From assembly GCA_902805555.1 (NCBI GenBank), contig CADCSY010000009.1, forward strand, positions 1 through 33,961: 33,961 bases of DNA. The letters are read 5' to 3'. Both the position numbers and the translations under genes were made by a program. Shown one piece after another: positions 1-8,320 of the stretch; position 1 is the stretch's first letter, and every line of letters starts with the position of its first letter. The notes below the pieces were generated by a model, which saw nothing but the letters and a program-made list of their open reading frames with translations, was not told the origin of the DNA and did no database searches. Source of the stretch: an uncultured Acidimicrobiales bacterium (GTDB lineage Bacteria; Actinomycetota; Acidimicrobiia; Acidimicrobiales; CADCSY01).

Positions 1-297
1 CGACGGCGGCATCTTCGCCTTCGGTGACGCCACCTACCACGGCTCCACCGGCGCCACCCGCCTCAACCAACCCGTCGTCGGCATGGCCCCCACCCCCACC
101 GGCGACGGCTACTGGCTCGTCGCCTCCGACGGCGGCATCTTCGCCTTCGGCGACGCCACCTACCACGGCTCCACCGGCGCCACCCGCCTCAACCAACCCG
201 TCGTCGGCATGGCCCCCACCCCCACCGGCGACGGCTACTGGCTCGTCGCCTCCGACGGCGGCATCTTCGCCTTCGGCGACGCCACCTACCACGGCTC
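1..297 (+). repeat. 126-bp near-identical tandem repeat inside coding sequence
   Basis: Bases 1-171 equal bases 127-297 except for one difference (t at 25, c at 151). The period of 126 bp is exactly 42 codons. Identity stops sharply at 298, where the last copy becomes degenerate. The array enters from outside the window, so the copy number is unknown. Identity at wobble positions points to recent duplication or gene conversion. Confidence 0.9.
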
Positions 298-838
298 GGC
301 GGTCGGCCCCGCCCGCTACCGGCGCATCGTCGGCATCGCCCCGACGCCGACCGGTGGCGGGTACTGGCTCGTCACCACAGGGGAGTGCGTCTTCAGCGGT
401 AGCACCGCCGACCGCACGTCCCGGCCCGAGTCGCACGTGCTGCAGCAGACCGACATCGGGGCGGGGGCCCACGAGTGCTTCGACCGCGTCGTCTTCACCT
501 TCGACGTCGAGATGGGCTCGGCCGACGGCACCGCCAGCTACGAGATCGGCTACCGGTCCCCTCCCTTCTCAGGACCGTCGGGCGAGCCGGTGGGTGTCCA
601 GGGCGGCGCCTTCATCGAGGTGGTGCTGTACGGGGCGCGCGCCCGCAGCGGTGGGCCCGGCACCTATGACGGTCCGTCCGAGGTGCGACCTGGCCTGAGC
701 GCCGTGCGGGAGCTCCAGCTGGTGGAGGACTTCGAGGCGCTGGTGGTCTGGGTCGTCGGCGTCGACCGCCCCCGACCCTTCAACGTCTTCCAGCTCGACG
801 ACCCGGACCGGCTCGTGATCGACGTCGGCCACCGCTGA
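2..838 (+). CDS. Repeat-rich surface protein with C-terminal AMIN-like domain (5' partial)
   Basis: The gene enters from the left edge already in frame, so its start and any signal peptide are outside the window. The visible 278 residues begin with a 42-residue repeat whose core reads GDGYWLVASDGGIFAFGDA, a propeller-type repeat common in secreted actinobacterial, especially acidimicrobial, proteins. One partial copy and one full copy are almost identical, and a third copy diverges (GGGYWLVTTGECVFSGS). The last 130 residues or so form an AMIN-like domain, seen in FDRVVFTFDVEM near its start and VFQLDDPDRLVIDV near its end. AMIN domains of cell-envelope proteins are thought to bind wall components. 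I infer an exported, wall-associated protein of unknown ligand. The frame ends at TGA 836-838, and no partner gene is evident. Confidence 0.75.
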   Translation, partial: DGGIFAFGDATYHGSTGATRLNQPVVGMAPTPTGDGYWLVASDGGIFAFGDATYHGSTGATRLNQPVVGMAPTPTGDGYWLVASDGGIFAFGDATYHGSAVGPARYRRIVGIAPTPTGGGYWLVTTGECVFSGSTADRTSRPESHVLQQTDIGAGAHECFDRVVFTFDVEMGSADGTASYEIGYRSPPFSGPSGEPVGVQGGAFIEVVLYGARARSGGPGTYDGPSEVRPGLSAVRELQLVEDFEALVVWVVGVDRPRPFNVFQLDDPDRLVIDVGHR

Positions 839-905
839 CCGGGCCGATCGACCGAGGAGGCGTGGCCGCCGCCTGATCTCGGTGGCCTCCGGGCCTGGCG
901 GGGCG

Positions 906-911
906 TAGACA
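906..911 (+). promoter_or_regulatory. Candidate -10 box of a leaderless promoter
   Basis: TAGACA lies 7 bases before the GTG at 919. The spacing matches the other leaderless-type sites in this window, but the final base is A rather than T, so it is one of the weaker members. Confidence 0.35.
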
Positions 912-918
912 GCCACCC

Positions 919-1962
919 GTGGACCTCGGGGCGCACGTCGAGCTCGTGGCATGCGCCGACCTGGAGGACGAGGCCGTCCGGGCCCTGGCCGAGCTGTTGA
1001 GCACCACGTCGATGTTCCGGTCCTCCGGTGACCCTCCGATCTCGGCCCCGCAGCTCGCAGTGGACGAGCGGATCAACCCTGCGTGGATGCGCAGGACCCG
1101 GGCGCTGGCATGGGGTGGCAGCGGTCAGCTGCTGGGCACATCGGTGGTGCAGCTCGAGGACCGTGCCGACAACCGCCACGTGGCCGGCGTCGAGGTGGAC
1201 GTGGCGCCGGGAGCCAGGCGTCGGGGCCTGGGCGCCCACCTCCTCGAGACCATCCTCCCCGTGGCGGTCGCCGACGGGCGCCGGCTCTGCATGGGCAGTG
1301 CGCCGGAGGGCGAGCCGGGGGCCGCCTTCGCCGCTGCCGTCGGGCTGGAGGTCGGCCAGCGCGAGCACCGCAACCGCGTGCCGACGGCCGACCTCCCCCG
1401 TGACGAGCTCCTCCGCTGGGTGGCGGCGGCGCAGCACGAGGCACCGGGCTACGAGCTCCTCAGCGTCGACGGCCCTTTGCCCGACCACCTGCTGGAGCCG
1501 TACGCCGAGGCGGTCGCCGTGATGAACGACGCCCCGATCGATGCCCTCGACCTCGAGGACGTCACCTTCTCGGCCGACGAGCTGCGGTCGGCCCACGAGG
1601 CGATCGCCCGCCGGGGCACCGAACGGTGGACGGTCCTCGCGCTGCACCGGGAGAGCGGCGCCATCGCCGGGCTCACCGAGCTCTTCCTCCCCGCCCACGA
1701 CAGGTGGCTCGTCGAGCAGGGGGACACCGGCGTGCTGGCCCCGCACCGGGGCCACGGACTGGGTCGGTGGCTCAAGGCGGTGAACGCGCTGCGACTGCTC
1801 GACGAGCGTCCCGACGTCGAGGTGATCCAGACGTGGAACGCGAGCACGAACCCGCACATGCTCGCCATCAACCACGCCATGGGCTTCCGGGCGGTGGGCG
1901 TCGAAGCGCTCGTGCAGGGTGACATCGAGCCGTTGCTCGAACGGCTCGGGCGACTGACCTGA
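919..1962 (+). CDS. Tandem-GNAT N-acetyltransferase
   Basis: This 347-residue protein carries two GNAT acetyl-CoA-binding folds in tandem, the architecture of mycothiol synthase and related actinobacterial acetyltransferases. The first domain has the motif-A stretch VEVDVAPGARRRGLGAHLLE near residues 93-112. The second has GDTGVLAPHRGHGLGRWLK near 269-287, followed by NASTNPHMLAINHAMGFRAV, a classic GNAT C-terminal segment. The R-G-x-G-L/R-G pyrophosphate loop looks intact in the second copy, so the C-terminal domain is likely the catalytic one. The acceptor is unknown. I chose GTG 919 because a possible -10 box sits 7 bases upstream. It faces the acyl-CoA dehydrogenase gene tail to tail. It could be a mycothiol synthase paralogue, but nothing nearby supports that. 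Confidence 0.8.
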   Translation: MDLGAHVELVACADLEDEAVRALAELLSTTSMFRSSGDPPISAPQLAVDERINPAWMRRTRALAWGGSGQLLGTSVVQLEDRADNRHVAGVEVDVAPGARRRGLGAHLLETILPVAVADGRRLCMGSAPEGEPGAAFAAAVGLEVGQREHRNRVPTADLPRDELLRWVAAAQHEAPGYELLSVDGPLPDHLLEPYAEAVAVMNDAPIDALDLEDVTFSADELRSAHEAIARRGTERWTVLALHRESGAIAGLTELFLPAHDRWLVEQGDTGVLAPHRGHGLGRWLKAVNALRLLDERPDVEVIQTWNASTNPHMLAINHAMGFRAVGVEALVQGDIEPLLERLGRLT

Positions 1963-1975
1963 GCGGACGAACGAC

Positions 1976-2004
1976 CGCGCTCCGCCTCTGCTCGACCGAG
2001 CGCG
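1976..2004. terminator. Possible terminator hairpin between convergent genes
   Basis: CGCGCTC at 1976-1982 pairs with GAGCGCG at 1998-2004 over a 15-base loop, 14 bases after the GNAT stop. There is no T-run, as is usual at high GC. Confidence 0.35.
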
Positions 2005-2043
2005 ATCAGGGAGCCACCGGAGGTGTCAGGAAGGCGCAGCGGG

Positions 2044-2060
2044 GCCCCGGTGACCGGGGC
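2044..2060. terminator. Possible bidirectional terminator hairpin
   Basis: GCCCCGG and CCGGGGC form a 7-bp perfect stem around a TGA triloop, in the gap between the convergent GNAT and acyl-CoA dehydrogenase genes. The rest of the 1963-2158 gap shows nothing recognisable. Confidence 0.4.
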
Positions 2061-2158
2061 TCAGAGGCGCGGCCGAGCTGCGCCACGATCACCGCTGGTC
2101 CCGTCGACGCCTGCGGCCGCTACGGAGGCGCAGCGAGCGACGCGCCCCACATCGTGCG

Positions 2159-3343
2159 TCAGCTCGACTCGTTCAGCCGTCGGAGGAGGCCACGTGCGAT
2201 CACGATGCGCTGGATCTCGTTCGTGCCCTCGCCGATGACCATCAGGGGCGCGTCCCGGTAGTAGCGCTCGATCGGCAGCTCGGTGGCGTACCCGTAGCCG
2301 CCGTGCACCCGCATCGCCTCGGTCGCGATCTCGAGGGCGGACTCGCTGGCGAAGAGCTTGGCCATGCCCGCCTCGACGTCCGCCCGTTCCCCCGACTGGT
2401 ACCGCTCTGCCGCGCTGCGGGTGAGCAGGCGGCTGGCCTCGAGCTTGGTGGCCATGTCCGCCAGCTTGAACTGGATGGCCTGGTGCTCGGCGATGGGCTT
2501 GCCGAACGTCTTCCGCTCGGTGGCGTAGCGGAGCGACGCCTCGAACGCAGCCCGCCCGACCCCGCAGGCGCGAGCCGCGATGTTGATCCGACCGAGCTCG
2601 AGGCCGGCGAGGATCTGGTGGAGGCCCTTGCCGAGGCCGTCGGGACCGCCGAGCACCGACGAGGCCGGCACGCGGTGGCCGTCGTAGGTCATCTCGACCG
2701 TCTCGAGGCCCTTGTAGCCGAGCTTGCCGATGTTGCGGGTGGCCGAGATCCCGCCGTGGCGCTCGCCGGGCTCCTTCTCGACCATGAAGCACGTGATGCC
2801 TTCGGGTGTGCGCGCGGCGAGGGCGACGATGCCGGCCCGGACGCCGTTGGTCACCCACATCTTCGTCCCGTCGATCACGTACTCCTGGCCGTCGGGGGTG
2901 GCCCGGCACCGCAACGCCTGGGTGTCGCTCCCGGCGTCCGGCTCCGAGAGGGACAGGCACCCCCGGAGCGCTCCGGTGGCCATGGCCGGCAGCAACCTGG
3001 CCCGCTGGTCGTCGGTGCCGTGGCGGGCGAGCAGCCCGGCTGCGATCAGGTGGGTGTTGACGACGCCGGAGAGCGACATCCACCCGGCGGAAAGCTCCTC
3101 GACGATCCGTGTGTAGGTGACGACGTCGAGTCCGAGGCCCCCGTGGGCGGCGGGGATCGTGGCGCCGAACAGCCCGAGGCCGGCCATCCCCTCGACGATG
3201 GCTGCCGGGTACTCGTCGGCGTGCTCGAGCTCGATCGCGACCGGCAGGACCTCCCGCTCGACGAAGCGCCGCACCGTGGCCACGATCTCGTCGGCCACCT
3301 CCGGATCGGTGCGCTCGTACCGGGGCACAGGGGTCTCCGCCAT
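2159..3343 (-). CDS. Acyl-CoA dehydrogenase
   Basis: At 394 residues this is the normal length for a soluble FAD-dependent acyl-CoA dehydrogenase, which makes the alpha,beta double bond in acyl-CoA thioesters and passes electrons to ETF. Family blocks are present in order: CLSLSEPDAGSDTQALRC (FAD/substrate signature), WVTNGVRAG, RKTFGKPIAEHQAIQFKLADM (the usual RxxFG..l...Q motif), MRVHGGYGYATELPIERYYRDA, and GEGTNEIQR with the expected catalytic glutamate at about residue 372. The chain length of the substrate cannot be told from sequence. The ATG at 3343 is supported by a -10 box 8 bases upstream, suggesting a leaderless transcript of its own. The upstream lipoprotein gene is in the same direction but 143 bases away, so co-transcription is doubtful. 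Confidence 0.92.
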   Translation of the reverse strand: MAETPVPRYERTDPEVADEIVATVRRFVEREVLPVAIELEHADEYPAAIVEGMAGLGLFGATIPAAHGGLGLDVVTYTRIVEELSAGWMSLSGVVNTHLIAAGLLARHGTDDQRARLLPAMATGALRGCLSLSEPDAGSDTQALRCRATPDGQEYVIDGTKMWVTNGVRAGIVALAARTPEGITCFMVEKEPGERHGGISATRNIGKLGYKGLETVEMTYDGHRVPASSVLGGPDGLGKGLHQILAGLELGRINIAARACGVGRAAFEASLRYATERKTFGKPIAEHQAIQFKLADMATKLEASRLLTRSAAERYQSGERADVEAGMAKLFASESALEIATEAMRVHGGYGYATELPIERYYRDAPLMVIGEGTNEIQRIVIARGLLRRLNESS

Positions 3344-3351
3344 GGCCGGCG

Positions 3352-3357
3352 AGCCTA
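3352..3357 (-). promoter_or_regulatory. Leaderless-type -10 box for the acyl-CoA dehydrogenase gene
   Basis: TAGGCT (minus strand) is followed by 8 bases and then ATG 3343. It matches TANNNT and the spacing seen at other starts in the window. Confidence 0.5.
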
Positions 3358-3486
3358 CGGTTCAGACCTCCCCCCGGTCGCAGCAGCGGTCGTCGGTCAC
3401 GGGTGGCAGGACGCTCGCTGCCTGCCCCTGCAAAGCCACGTCAGCACGCGACGGGGTCCGCCGCCCCCCACCTGCCGAGGGTCCTC

Positions 3487-5868
3487 CTACAGGACGCCAC
3501 CACCGCCGCCGACGGGGGCCGTGACCCACACGGCGGCGTCACGGCTGGCGGGCGCTGAGCCGCTCGACCCGACGGCGACGAGGACGTCCGCCAGCGGAGC
3601 CACGGCGACCATCCGCTGGGCCTGGTCACCGCCGTAGACGTCCTCGTCGTGGGGCGCGCGCGCCCAGGCGCTCCCGTCCGCGCTCCCCCACGCCGCCGCG
3701 TCGTCTCCTGGGCCGAGGCTCGTGCGGCCGACGGCGCCGACGACCGGCTCCCCCTGGGCCGGCGCCGAGACCGCCACGTCGAGCAGCTCCTGGTCGGCCG
3801 CCCCGAGCGCTCCGTCGTCGAGGACCGCCGGCACCCAGCTCCGCCCGTCCTCGGAGCGCCAGGCACGACCGTCGAGGCCCCCACCAGCGGCCCCGGACGA
3901 GCCGACGGCCACCACCCCCGCTCCCCCGGGCCCCACCGCCACGGCCTCGGCCCGGCCCTCGCCGAGGCCGACCTGCTGCCACGTCGTGCCGTCGAGCGAC
4001 GACCACGCGGCAGCGCCGCCGGTCCCCTGCCCGACCGCCACGAGGGCCGGACCGGAGACCGTGAGGTCTGCCATGGCCTGGGCGCCCGGGCCGCCGAGGT
4101 CGCCTCCGGGGAGGACGCGGGCCCAGCCGGCGCCGCCGTCGGTGGACCGCCACACCGCAGCGTCTCCGTCACCCGTCCCCGTGTCGCTCCCGACCGCCAC
4201 CAGCGCGCCGTCGATCCCGGCGACCACGGCTGCGGCCACCTGGTCACCGGGTCCACCGAACACGGCGTCATCGGGCGTGGATCTCGCCCACGAGCGGCCG
4301 TCGACCGACGTCCACACGGCGGCCGATGTGCCGTCCGTGCCGACGGCGACCAGGCCGGGACCGGCGGCGACGACGTCGAGGAGGCGCTGGTCCCCGGGCC
4401 CGTCGAGGCCGGGGGCGTCCACCCGCTCCCACTCGATGCCGTCGAGGGAGCTCCACACGGCGCCGTCCACGTCGGCCTCGGGCGCGTCCGGACGAGCCGA
4501 CGAGCCGACGGCGACGAGCCGGCCGTCGAACCGCGTCGCCCCGTCGAGCCGCTGCTCCCCGGGGCCACCGAGGGCGGGCGACGGTGGCACCCGCTGCCAG
4601 GCCAGGGACGGTCCTGGCACCTGCAGCACCGGCTCCGCCTCGCCGTCCACGAGGTTCCAGGCGAGGGCTCGCGGCCCGTCCGGGCCGTCCTCCCACCCCA
4701 CGACGAGGGCGCCGCTCCGGGTCGGCGCGAGATCGACGGCGTGCTGGTCCCCCGGTCCCGAGAGCCCGTCGCCCGGCAGCTCCTGGCTCCGTCGCCATCC
4801 TCCGCCAGCACCCGTGCTCCAGACCGCCGCATCGACGTCTCCCGTGTCGTCGGTGTCCGTGCCGACGACCACGAGGTCGGCGCCGAGCTGCGTGGCGGCC
4901 AACGCCACCTGGGCGCCGTCACCCCCGAAGACCGCCTCCCTGGGCGAGGCGCGCTCCCACGGCGCACCTGAGAGCGACGTCCACACGGCGGCGTCGATGC
5001 CGTCGGCCTCCTCCACGGCGCCCACGGCCACGGCCGTGGACCCCGCACCCAGCAGCGAGCGGGGCCTCGGCGCACCGGCAGCGGGCAGGAGCTCCTGCTC
5101 GACGGTCGGGGCGGGCTCCCACGACCTGCCGTCAGGTGACGTCCAGGACTCGGCGCTCCCACCGCGGTCGACGAGGACGAGGTACCCGTCGCCGTCGTCG
5201 CTGGCCCCGACGACACGCGCCGCGCCCGCCCGGTCGAACACCTCGGCACCCCCGGGGACCTGCTCCCACTCGAAGCCGTCGAAGGACGTCCACGTCGCCA
5301 GGGTCTCCCCTGCCCGGCCGAACACGGTGACACCGAGCTCGCCCACGACCACGACGTCGGCGTCGCTCCCGCCGTCCAGCCCCGTCCTGACCCAGGTCAG
5401 GCCATCGATGGAGACCCAGGCGGCCGCCCCCCCGGCCGCCCTGCCCACGGCCACGAACCCGTCATCGGTCACCACGACGTCGGCCAGCACCGAGCCCCGG
5501 GGGAAGTCGGAGGGATCGAGCAGGGCCCGCTCGTACCCGGAGCCGTCGAACGTGGTCCAGATCGCCGCCTCCCCGGCGGCCTCGCCGACGACGACGATGG
5601 CCCGGCTCCCGACGGCCACGCCGGTGAAGCGGCTGGCCCCGCCCGGGAGCGTGCTCGCGGTGGCCGACACCCGCTCGAGCGCAGGTGGCGGCGGCGCGGT
5701 CGTGGAGGTCGTGCGCCCGGGGGCGTCGTCTGCGGCCCGCTCGGGCACCTCGACGCCGTCGCCGGAGCAGGCGGCCGCCAGCGATGCCGCCACCCACACG
5801 GCGACGGCGACGCACCCCCGCCGCCACCCTCGTCGGCGCTCATCAGCCGCCTCCATCGACCTCCGCAC
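3487..5868 (-). CDS. Large lipoprotein with about 13 Asp-box-like repeats (beta-propeller)
   Basis: This 793-residue protein opens with an arginine-rich n-region, a hydrophobic stretch CVAVAVWVAASLAAAC ending in a lipobox-like LAAAC, and a Thr/Pro-rich linker (TTSTTAPPPP). It is therefore probably a membrane-anchored exported lipoprotein. The rest is built from roughly 13 repeats of 50-60 residues, each with a motif of the type AAVWTSxDGxxWxR, resembling the Asp-box of BNR or sialidase-like propellers, followed by a strand such as LVAVG. Many repeats also carry GGPGDQ. No sialidase catalytic residues are visible, so a binding or scaffold role is more likely than an enzyme. The frame opens at GTG 5868. 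ATG 5856, four codons in, is a good alternative because both leave the signal peptide intact. The gene is flanked by two acyl-CoA dehydrogenase genes without obvious functional linkage. Confidence 0.75.
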   Translation of the reverse strand: MRRSMEAADERRRGWRRGCVAVAVWVAASLAAACSGDGVEVPERAADDAPGRTTSTTAPPPPALERVSATASTLPGGASRFTGVAVGSRAIVVVGEAAGEAAIWTTFDGSGYERALLDPSDFPRGSVLADVVVTDDGFVAVGRAAGGAAAWVSIDGLTWVRTGLDGGSDADVVVVGELGVTVFGRAGETLATWTSFDGFEWEQVPGGAEVFDRAGAARVVGASDDGDGYLVLVDRGGSAESWTSPDGRSWEPAPTVEQELLPAAGAPRPRSLLGAGSTAVAVGAVEEADGIDAAVWTSLSGAPWERASPREAVFGGDGAQVALAATQLGADLVVVGTDTDDTGDVDAAVWSTGAGGGWRRSQELPGDGLSGPGDQHAVDLAPTRSGALVVGWEDGPDGPRALAWNLVDGEAEPVLQVPGPSLAWQRVPPSPALGGPGEQRLDGATRFDGRLVAVGSSARPDAPEADVDGAVWSSLDGIEWERVDAPGLDGPGDQRLLDVVAAGPGLVAVGTDGTSAAVWTSVDGRSWARSTPDDAVFGGPGDQVAAAVVAGIDGALVAVGSDTGTGDGDAAVWRSTDGGAGWARVLPGGDLGGPGAQAMADLTVSGPALVAVGQGTGGAAAWSSLDGTTWQQVGLGEGRAEAVAVGPGGAGVVAVGSSGAAGGGLDGRAWRSEDGRSWVPAVLDDGALGAADQELLDVAVSAPAQGEPVVGAVGRTSLGPGDDAAAWGSADGSAWARAPHDEDVYGGDQAQRMVAVAPLADVLVAVGSSGSAPASRDAAVWVTAPVGGGGGVL

Positions 5869-5953
5869 CCGACGACAGGATCACCTCGAGGCGCAGAGGG
5901 CAAGGCGGGGCGGCGAGGCGCGCCCAGATGTGGGCACAGCGTGCGGTGCCGCC

Positions 5954-5959
5954 TACCGT
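5954..5959 (+). promoter_or_regulatory. Leaderless-type -10 box for the mcd-like gene
   Basis: TACCGT is followed by 6 bases and then ATG 5966. It also fixes the start, because the frame itself stays open far upstream through shadow coding. Confidence 0.5.
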
Positions 5960-5965
5960 TCTGGC

Positions 5966-7552
5966 ATGACCGAGCCCGACCTGAGCGGCGCTGCAGCCGT
6001 CATCGACACCGCCTCGCTCCTCCTCGACCGGGCGGCGAAGCACCTCGCCGCCAGCGGCAGCATCGACGACCAGCAGCAGGTCGCCTACGACCTGGCCCAT
6101 GCCGCGTCGGCGGTGGAGAGCTCGAGGGCGCTGCTCGACTACGGGGGGAAGGGCGACCTCGAGGCCAGGATCACCTGTGCCTTCGTGGCCGACGCCGTCC
6201 ACGACCTCGCCTGCAAGCTCCTGGGCCGTGAGGAGGAGTGGGGGGTCGAGCCGGGTGACCTCGACACGGCGCTGCCCTTCCTCCGCTCGTACCGGGCCAG
6301 CGACTTCCTCATCGGCCTCGGCGGGCAGGCCGGCCCCCGACACCTCGACGCCGACTTCGAGATGGTCCAGGACACCTTCCGGCGCTTCGCCGAGCAGGAG
6401 ATCAAGCCGAAGGCGGAGCACGTCCACCGCCACAACGCCGACGTCCCCGAGGAGATCATCCAGGGCCTCGCCGAGATCGGCGCGTTCGGGCTGTCGGTCC
6501 CCGAGGAGTACGAGGGGTTCGCGGGGGGCGGCGAGTCGGACTACATGGGCATGGTCGTGGCGACCGAGGAGCTCTCGCGCGGCTCCCTCGGCATCGGCGG
6601 CTCGCTCATCACCCGCCCCGAGATCCTCACGAGGGCGCTCGTGCGGGGCGGGACCGAGGAGCAGAAGCGGCACTGGCTGCCGAAGCTGGCGGACGGGTCG
6701 GTGATGGCGGCGGTGGCCGTGACCGAACCCGACTTCGGCTCGGACGTGGCGGGCCTGAAGGTCACCGCCACCCGGGTCGATGCCGGGTGGGAGATCAACG
6801 GCGTCAAGACGTGGTGCACGTTCGGTGCCCGCGCCGACGTCTTCATGCTCCTGGCCCGCACCGACCCCGACCGCTCGAAGACCCACCGTGGGTTGTCGCT
6901 GTTCGTCGTGCCCAAGCCCCGTGGCGAGGGCCACGGCTTCGAGTTCACCCAGGACGGGGGCGGCAAGATCTCGGGCCGGGCGATCGACACGATCGGCTAC
7001 CGCGGCATGCACTCCTACGAGGTCGCCTTCGAGGGCTGGACGGTGCCCGAGGACAGCCTCATCGGCGGGGAAGCGGGCCTCGGCAGAGGCTTCTACTACC
7101 AGATGGAGGGGTTCGAGAACGGCCGGCTCCAGACCGCAGCGCGGGCGGTCGGCGTGATGCAGGCGGCCTACGAGGCTGCCGTCGCCTACGCCGAGGACCG
7201 AAAGGTCTTCGGCCAGCCGGTCGGCGCCTACCAGCTCACCCAGGTGAAGCTGGCCAGGATGGCCGTGGTCATCCAGGCTGCCCGGCAGTTCTCCTACGCG
7301 GTGGCTCGCATGATGGCCAAGGGCGAGGGGGCGCTCGAGGCGTCGATGGTCAAGGCCTACGTGTGCAAGGCCGCCGAGTGGGTGACGCGCGAGGCGCTGC
7401 AGATCCACGGCGGGATGGGCTACGCCGAGGAGTACGACGTGAGCCGCTACTTCGTCGACGCCCGCGTGCTGTCGATCTTCGAGGGAGCCGACGAGACGCT
7501 GTGCCTCAAGATCATCGCCCGTCGGCTGCTCGAGCGGGCCGGCGCCAGCTGA
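5966..7552 (+). CDS. mcd: Acyl-CoA dehydrogenase with N-terminal extension, probable (2S)-methylsuccinyl-CoA dehydrogenase
   Basis: The 528-residue product is about 140 residues longer than an ordinary acyl-CoA dehydrogenase. The extra part is an alpha-helical N-terminal domain before DADFEMVQDTFRRFAEQEI. That architecture, and overall resemblance as I remember it, fit methylsuccinyl-CoA dehydrogenase of the ethylmalonyl-CoA pathway, which converts (2S)-methylsuccinyl-CoA to mesaconyl-CoA. The core shows VTEPDFGSDVAGLKV, WCTFGARADVF, RKVFGQPVGAYQLTQVKLARM, LQIHGGMGYAEEYDVSRYFVDARV, and FEGADETLCLK with the candidate catalytic glutamate at about residue 506. The frame stays open upstream to 3722, but that is antisense to the lipoprotein gene. 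ATG 5966 has a -10 box 6 bases ahead. Lyase-family enzymes that could act later in the same pathway are encoded at 30884-32824. The substrate is an inference; another branched acyl-CoA is possible. Confidence 0.72.
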   Translation: MTEPDLSGAAAVIDTASLLLDRAAKHLAASGSIDDQQQVAYDLAHAASAVESSRALLDYGGKGDLEARITCAFVADAVHDLACKLLGREEEWGVEPGDLDTALPFLRSYRASDFLIGLGGQAGPRHLDADFEMVQDTFRRFAEQEIKPKAEHVHRHNADVPEEIIQGLAEIGAFGLSVPEEYEGFAGGGESDYMGMVVATEELSRGSLGIGGSLITRPEILTRALVRGGTEEQKRHWLPKLADGSVMAAVAVTEPDFGSDVAGLKVTATRVDAGWEINGVKTWCTFGARADVFMLLARTDPDRSKTHRGLSLFVVPKPRGEGHGFEFTQDGGGKISGRAIDTIGYRGMHSYEVAFEGWTVPEDSLIGGEAGLGRGFYYQMEGFENGRLQTAARAVGVMQAAYEAAVAYAEDRKVFGQPVGAYQLTQVKLARMAVVIQAARQFSYAVARMMAKGEGALEASMVKAYVCKAAEWVTREALQIHGGMGYAEEYDVSRYFVDARVLSIFEGADETLCLKIIARRLLERAGAS

Positions 7553-7567
7553 GGCGGCCCGCCCTCG

Positions 7568-8320
7568 TCAGGGGGCGCTGGGCTGCTCTGCGGCATCCCG
7601 CTCACGCCGGGACACGACGTCGCCGGCCAGGTCTCGCAGCTTCACGTTGAGTCGCTGCGAGGCCAGCCGGAGCTGGCTGAAGGCCTCGTCGGCGTTGACG
7701 CCGCCCTTGGCCATGAGGATCCCCTTGGCCTGACCGATCACGTCGCGCGAGGCCATCGCCTCCCGCAGCTGCACCTCTCGGCGGGCGGAGTCGATGATGA
7801 CCGCGGCGTGGGCTGCGTAGAGGGTGGCCAGCATGCGGTCGGCCGCGCTGTAGGCGTCGGGCCGGGTGGCGTACAGGTTCAGCCCGCCGAGGGCCCTCGA
7901 CCCTCGCGCACCACCGACCATCAGGTGGCAGGACAGCATCCCGCCGACGCCTGCCTCCTCCTCGCTGACCCGTCGCGAGAAGCGCGGCCAGCGGTCGTCG
8001 CTGGTGCTGTCACGGGTGAGCACCACGCCTGCGTGGAGCGCGGCGTCGAGGCAAGGACCCTCGCCCTCCTCGTACTGGATCCGGTCGCACTGCAGCGCCA
8101 GGTCACCTGTCGGGGCCCGGGTGACGAGCTGCGACCCCTCCTTCATCGTGAGGCTGGCGACCTCGCAGCCCTCGATCGTCCGGGTGGCGAGCGTCGTGAC
8201 CCGCAGCAGCGTCTCGTCCAGGTCCTCCGACACGTAGAGGAGTCGCGTCGTCTCCGCGAAGGCGTCCAGCATCGCCACGGGCAGCGCCCCGCTCGGTTCG
8301 AGGTCATCGTCGTCGTGCAC
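7568..8320 (-). CDS. GAF-ANTAR transcription antitermination regulator
   Basis: From GTG 8320 the product is 250 residues. An N-terminal GAF sensor domain (about residues 20-150, from LDAFAETTRLLYVSEDLDETL to GLNLYATRPDAYSAADRML) is followed by a helical linker and an ANTAR RNA-binding domain (about 175-230), recognised by REAMASRDVIGQAKGILMA and ADEAFSQLRLASQRLNVKL. ANTAR proteins bind paired hairpins in nascent RNA and prevent termination, and GAF-ANTAR forms are typical of actinobacteria. The frame remains open to 8749, but the extra part is antisense to azlC and low in sense. GTG 8320 has AGAAGG 7 bases upstream. ATG 8413 is the alternative. It diverges from azlCD. Its RNA targets are not visible here. 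Confidence 0.88.
   Translation of the reverse strand: MHDDDDLEPSGALPVAMLDAFAETTRLLYVSEDLDETLLRVTTLATRTIEGCEVASLTMKEGSQLVTRAPTGDLALQCDRIQYEEGEGPCLDAALHAGVVLTRDSTSDDRWPRFSRRVSEEEAGVGGMLSCHLMVGGARGSRALGGLNLYATRPDAYSAADRMLATLYAAHAAVIIDSARREVQLREAMASRDVIGQAKGILMAKGGVNADEAFSQLRLASQRLNVKLRDLAGDVVSRRERDAAEQPSAP

Noticed and set aside
1-297. CRISPR-like direct repeat
   Set aside because: Period is 126 bp without spacers, and the repeats are in-frame codons of a protein.
3722-5965. Very long plus-strand frame running into the mcd-like gene
   Set aside because: It is antisense to the repeat lipoprotein, composition is Ser/Pro/Thr/Arg-rich without family motifs; long stop-free shadows are expected at this GC. 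The gene starts at 5966.
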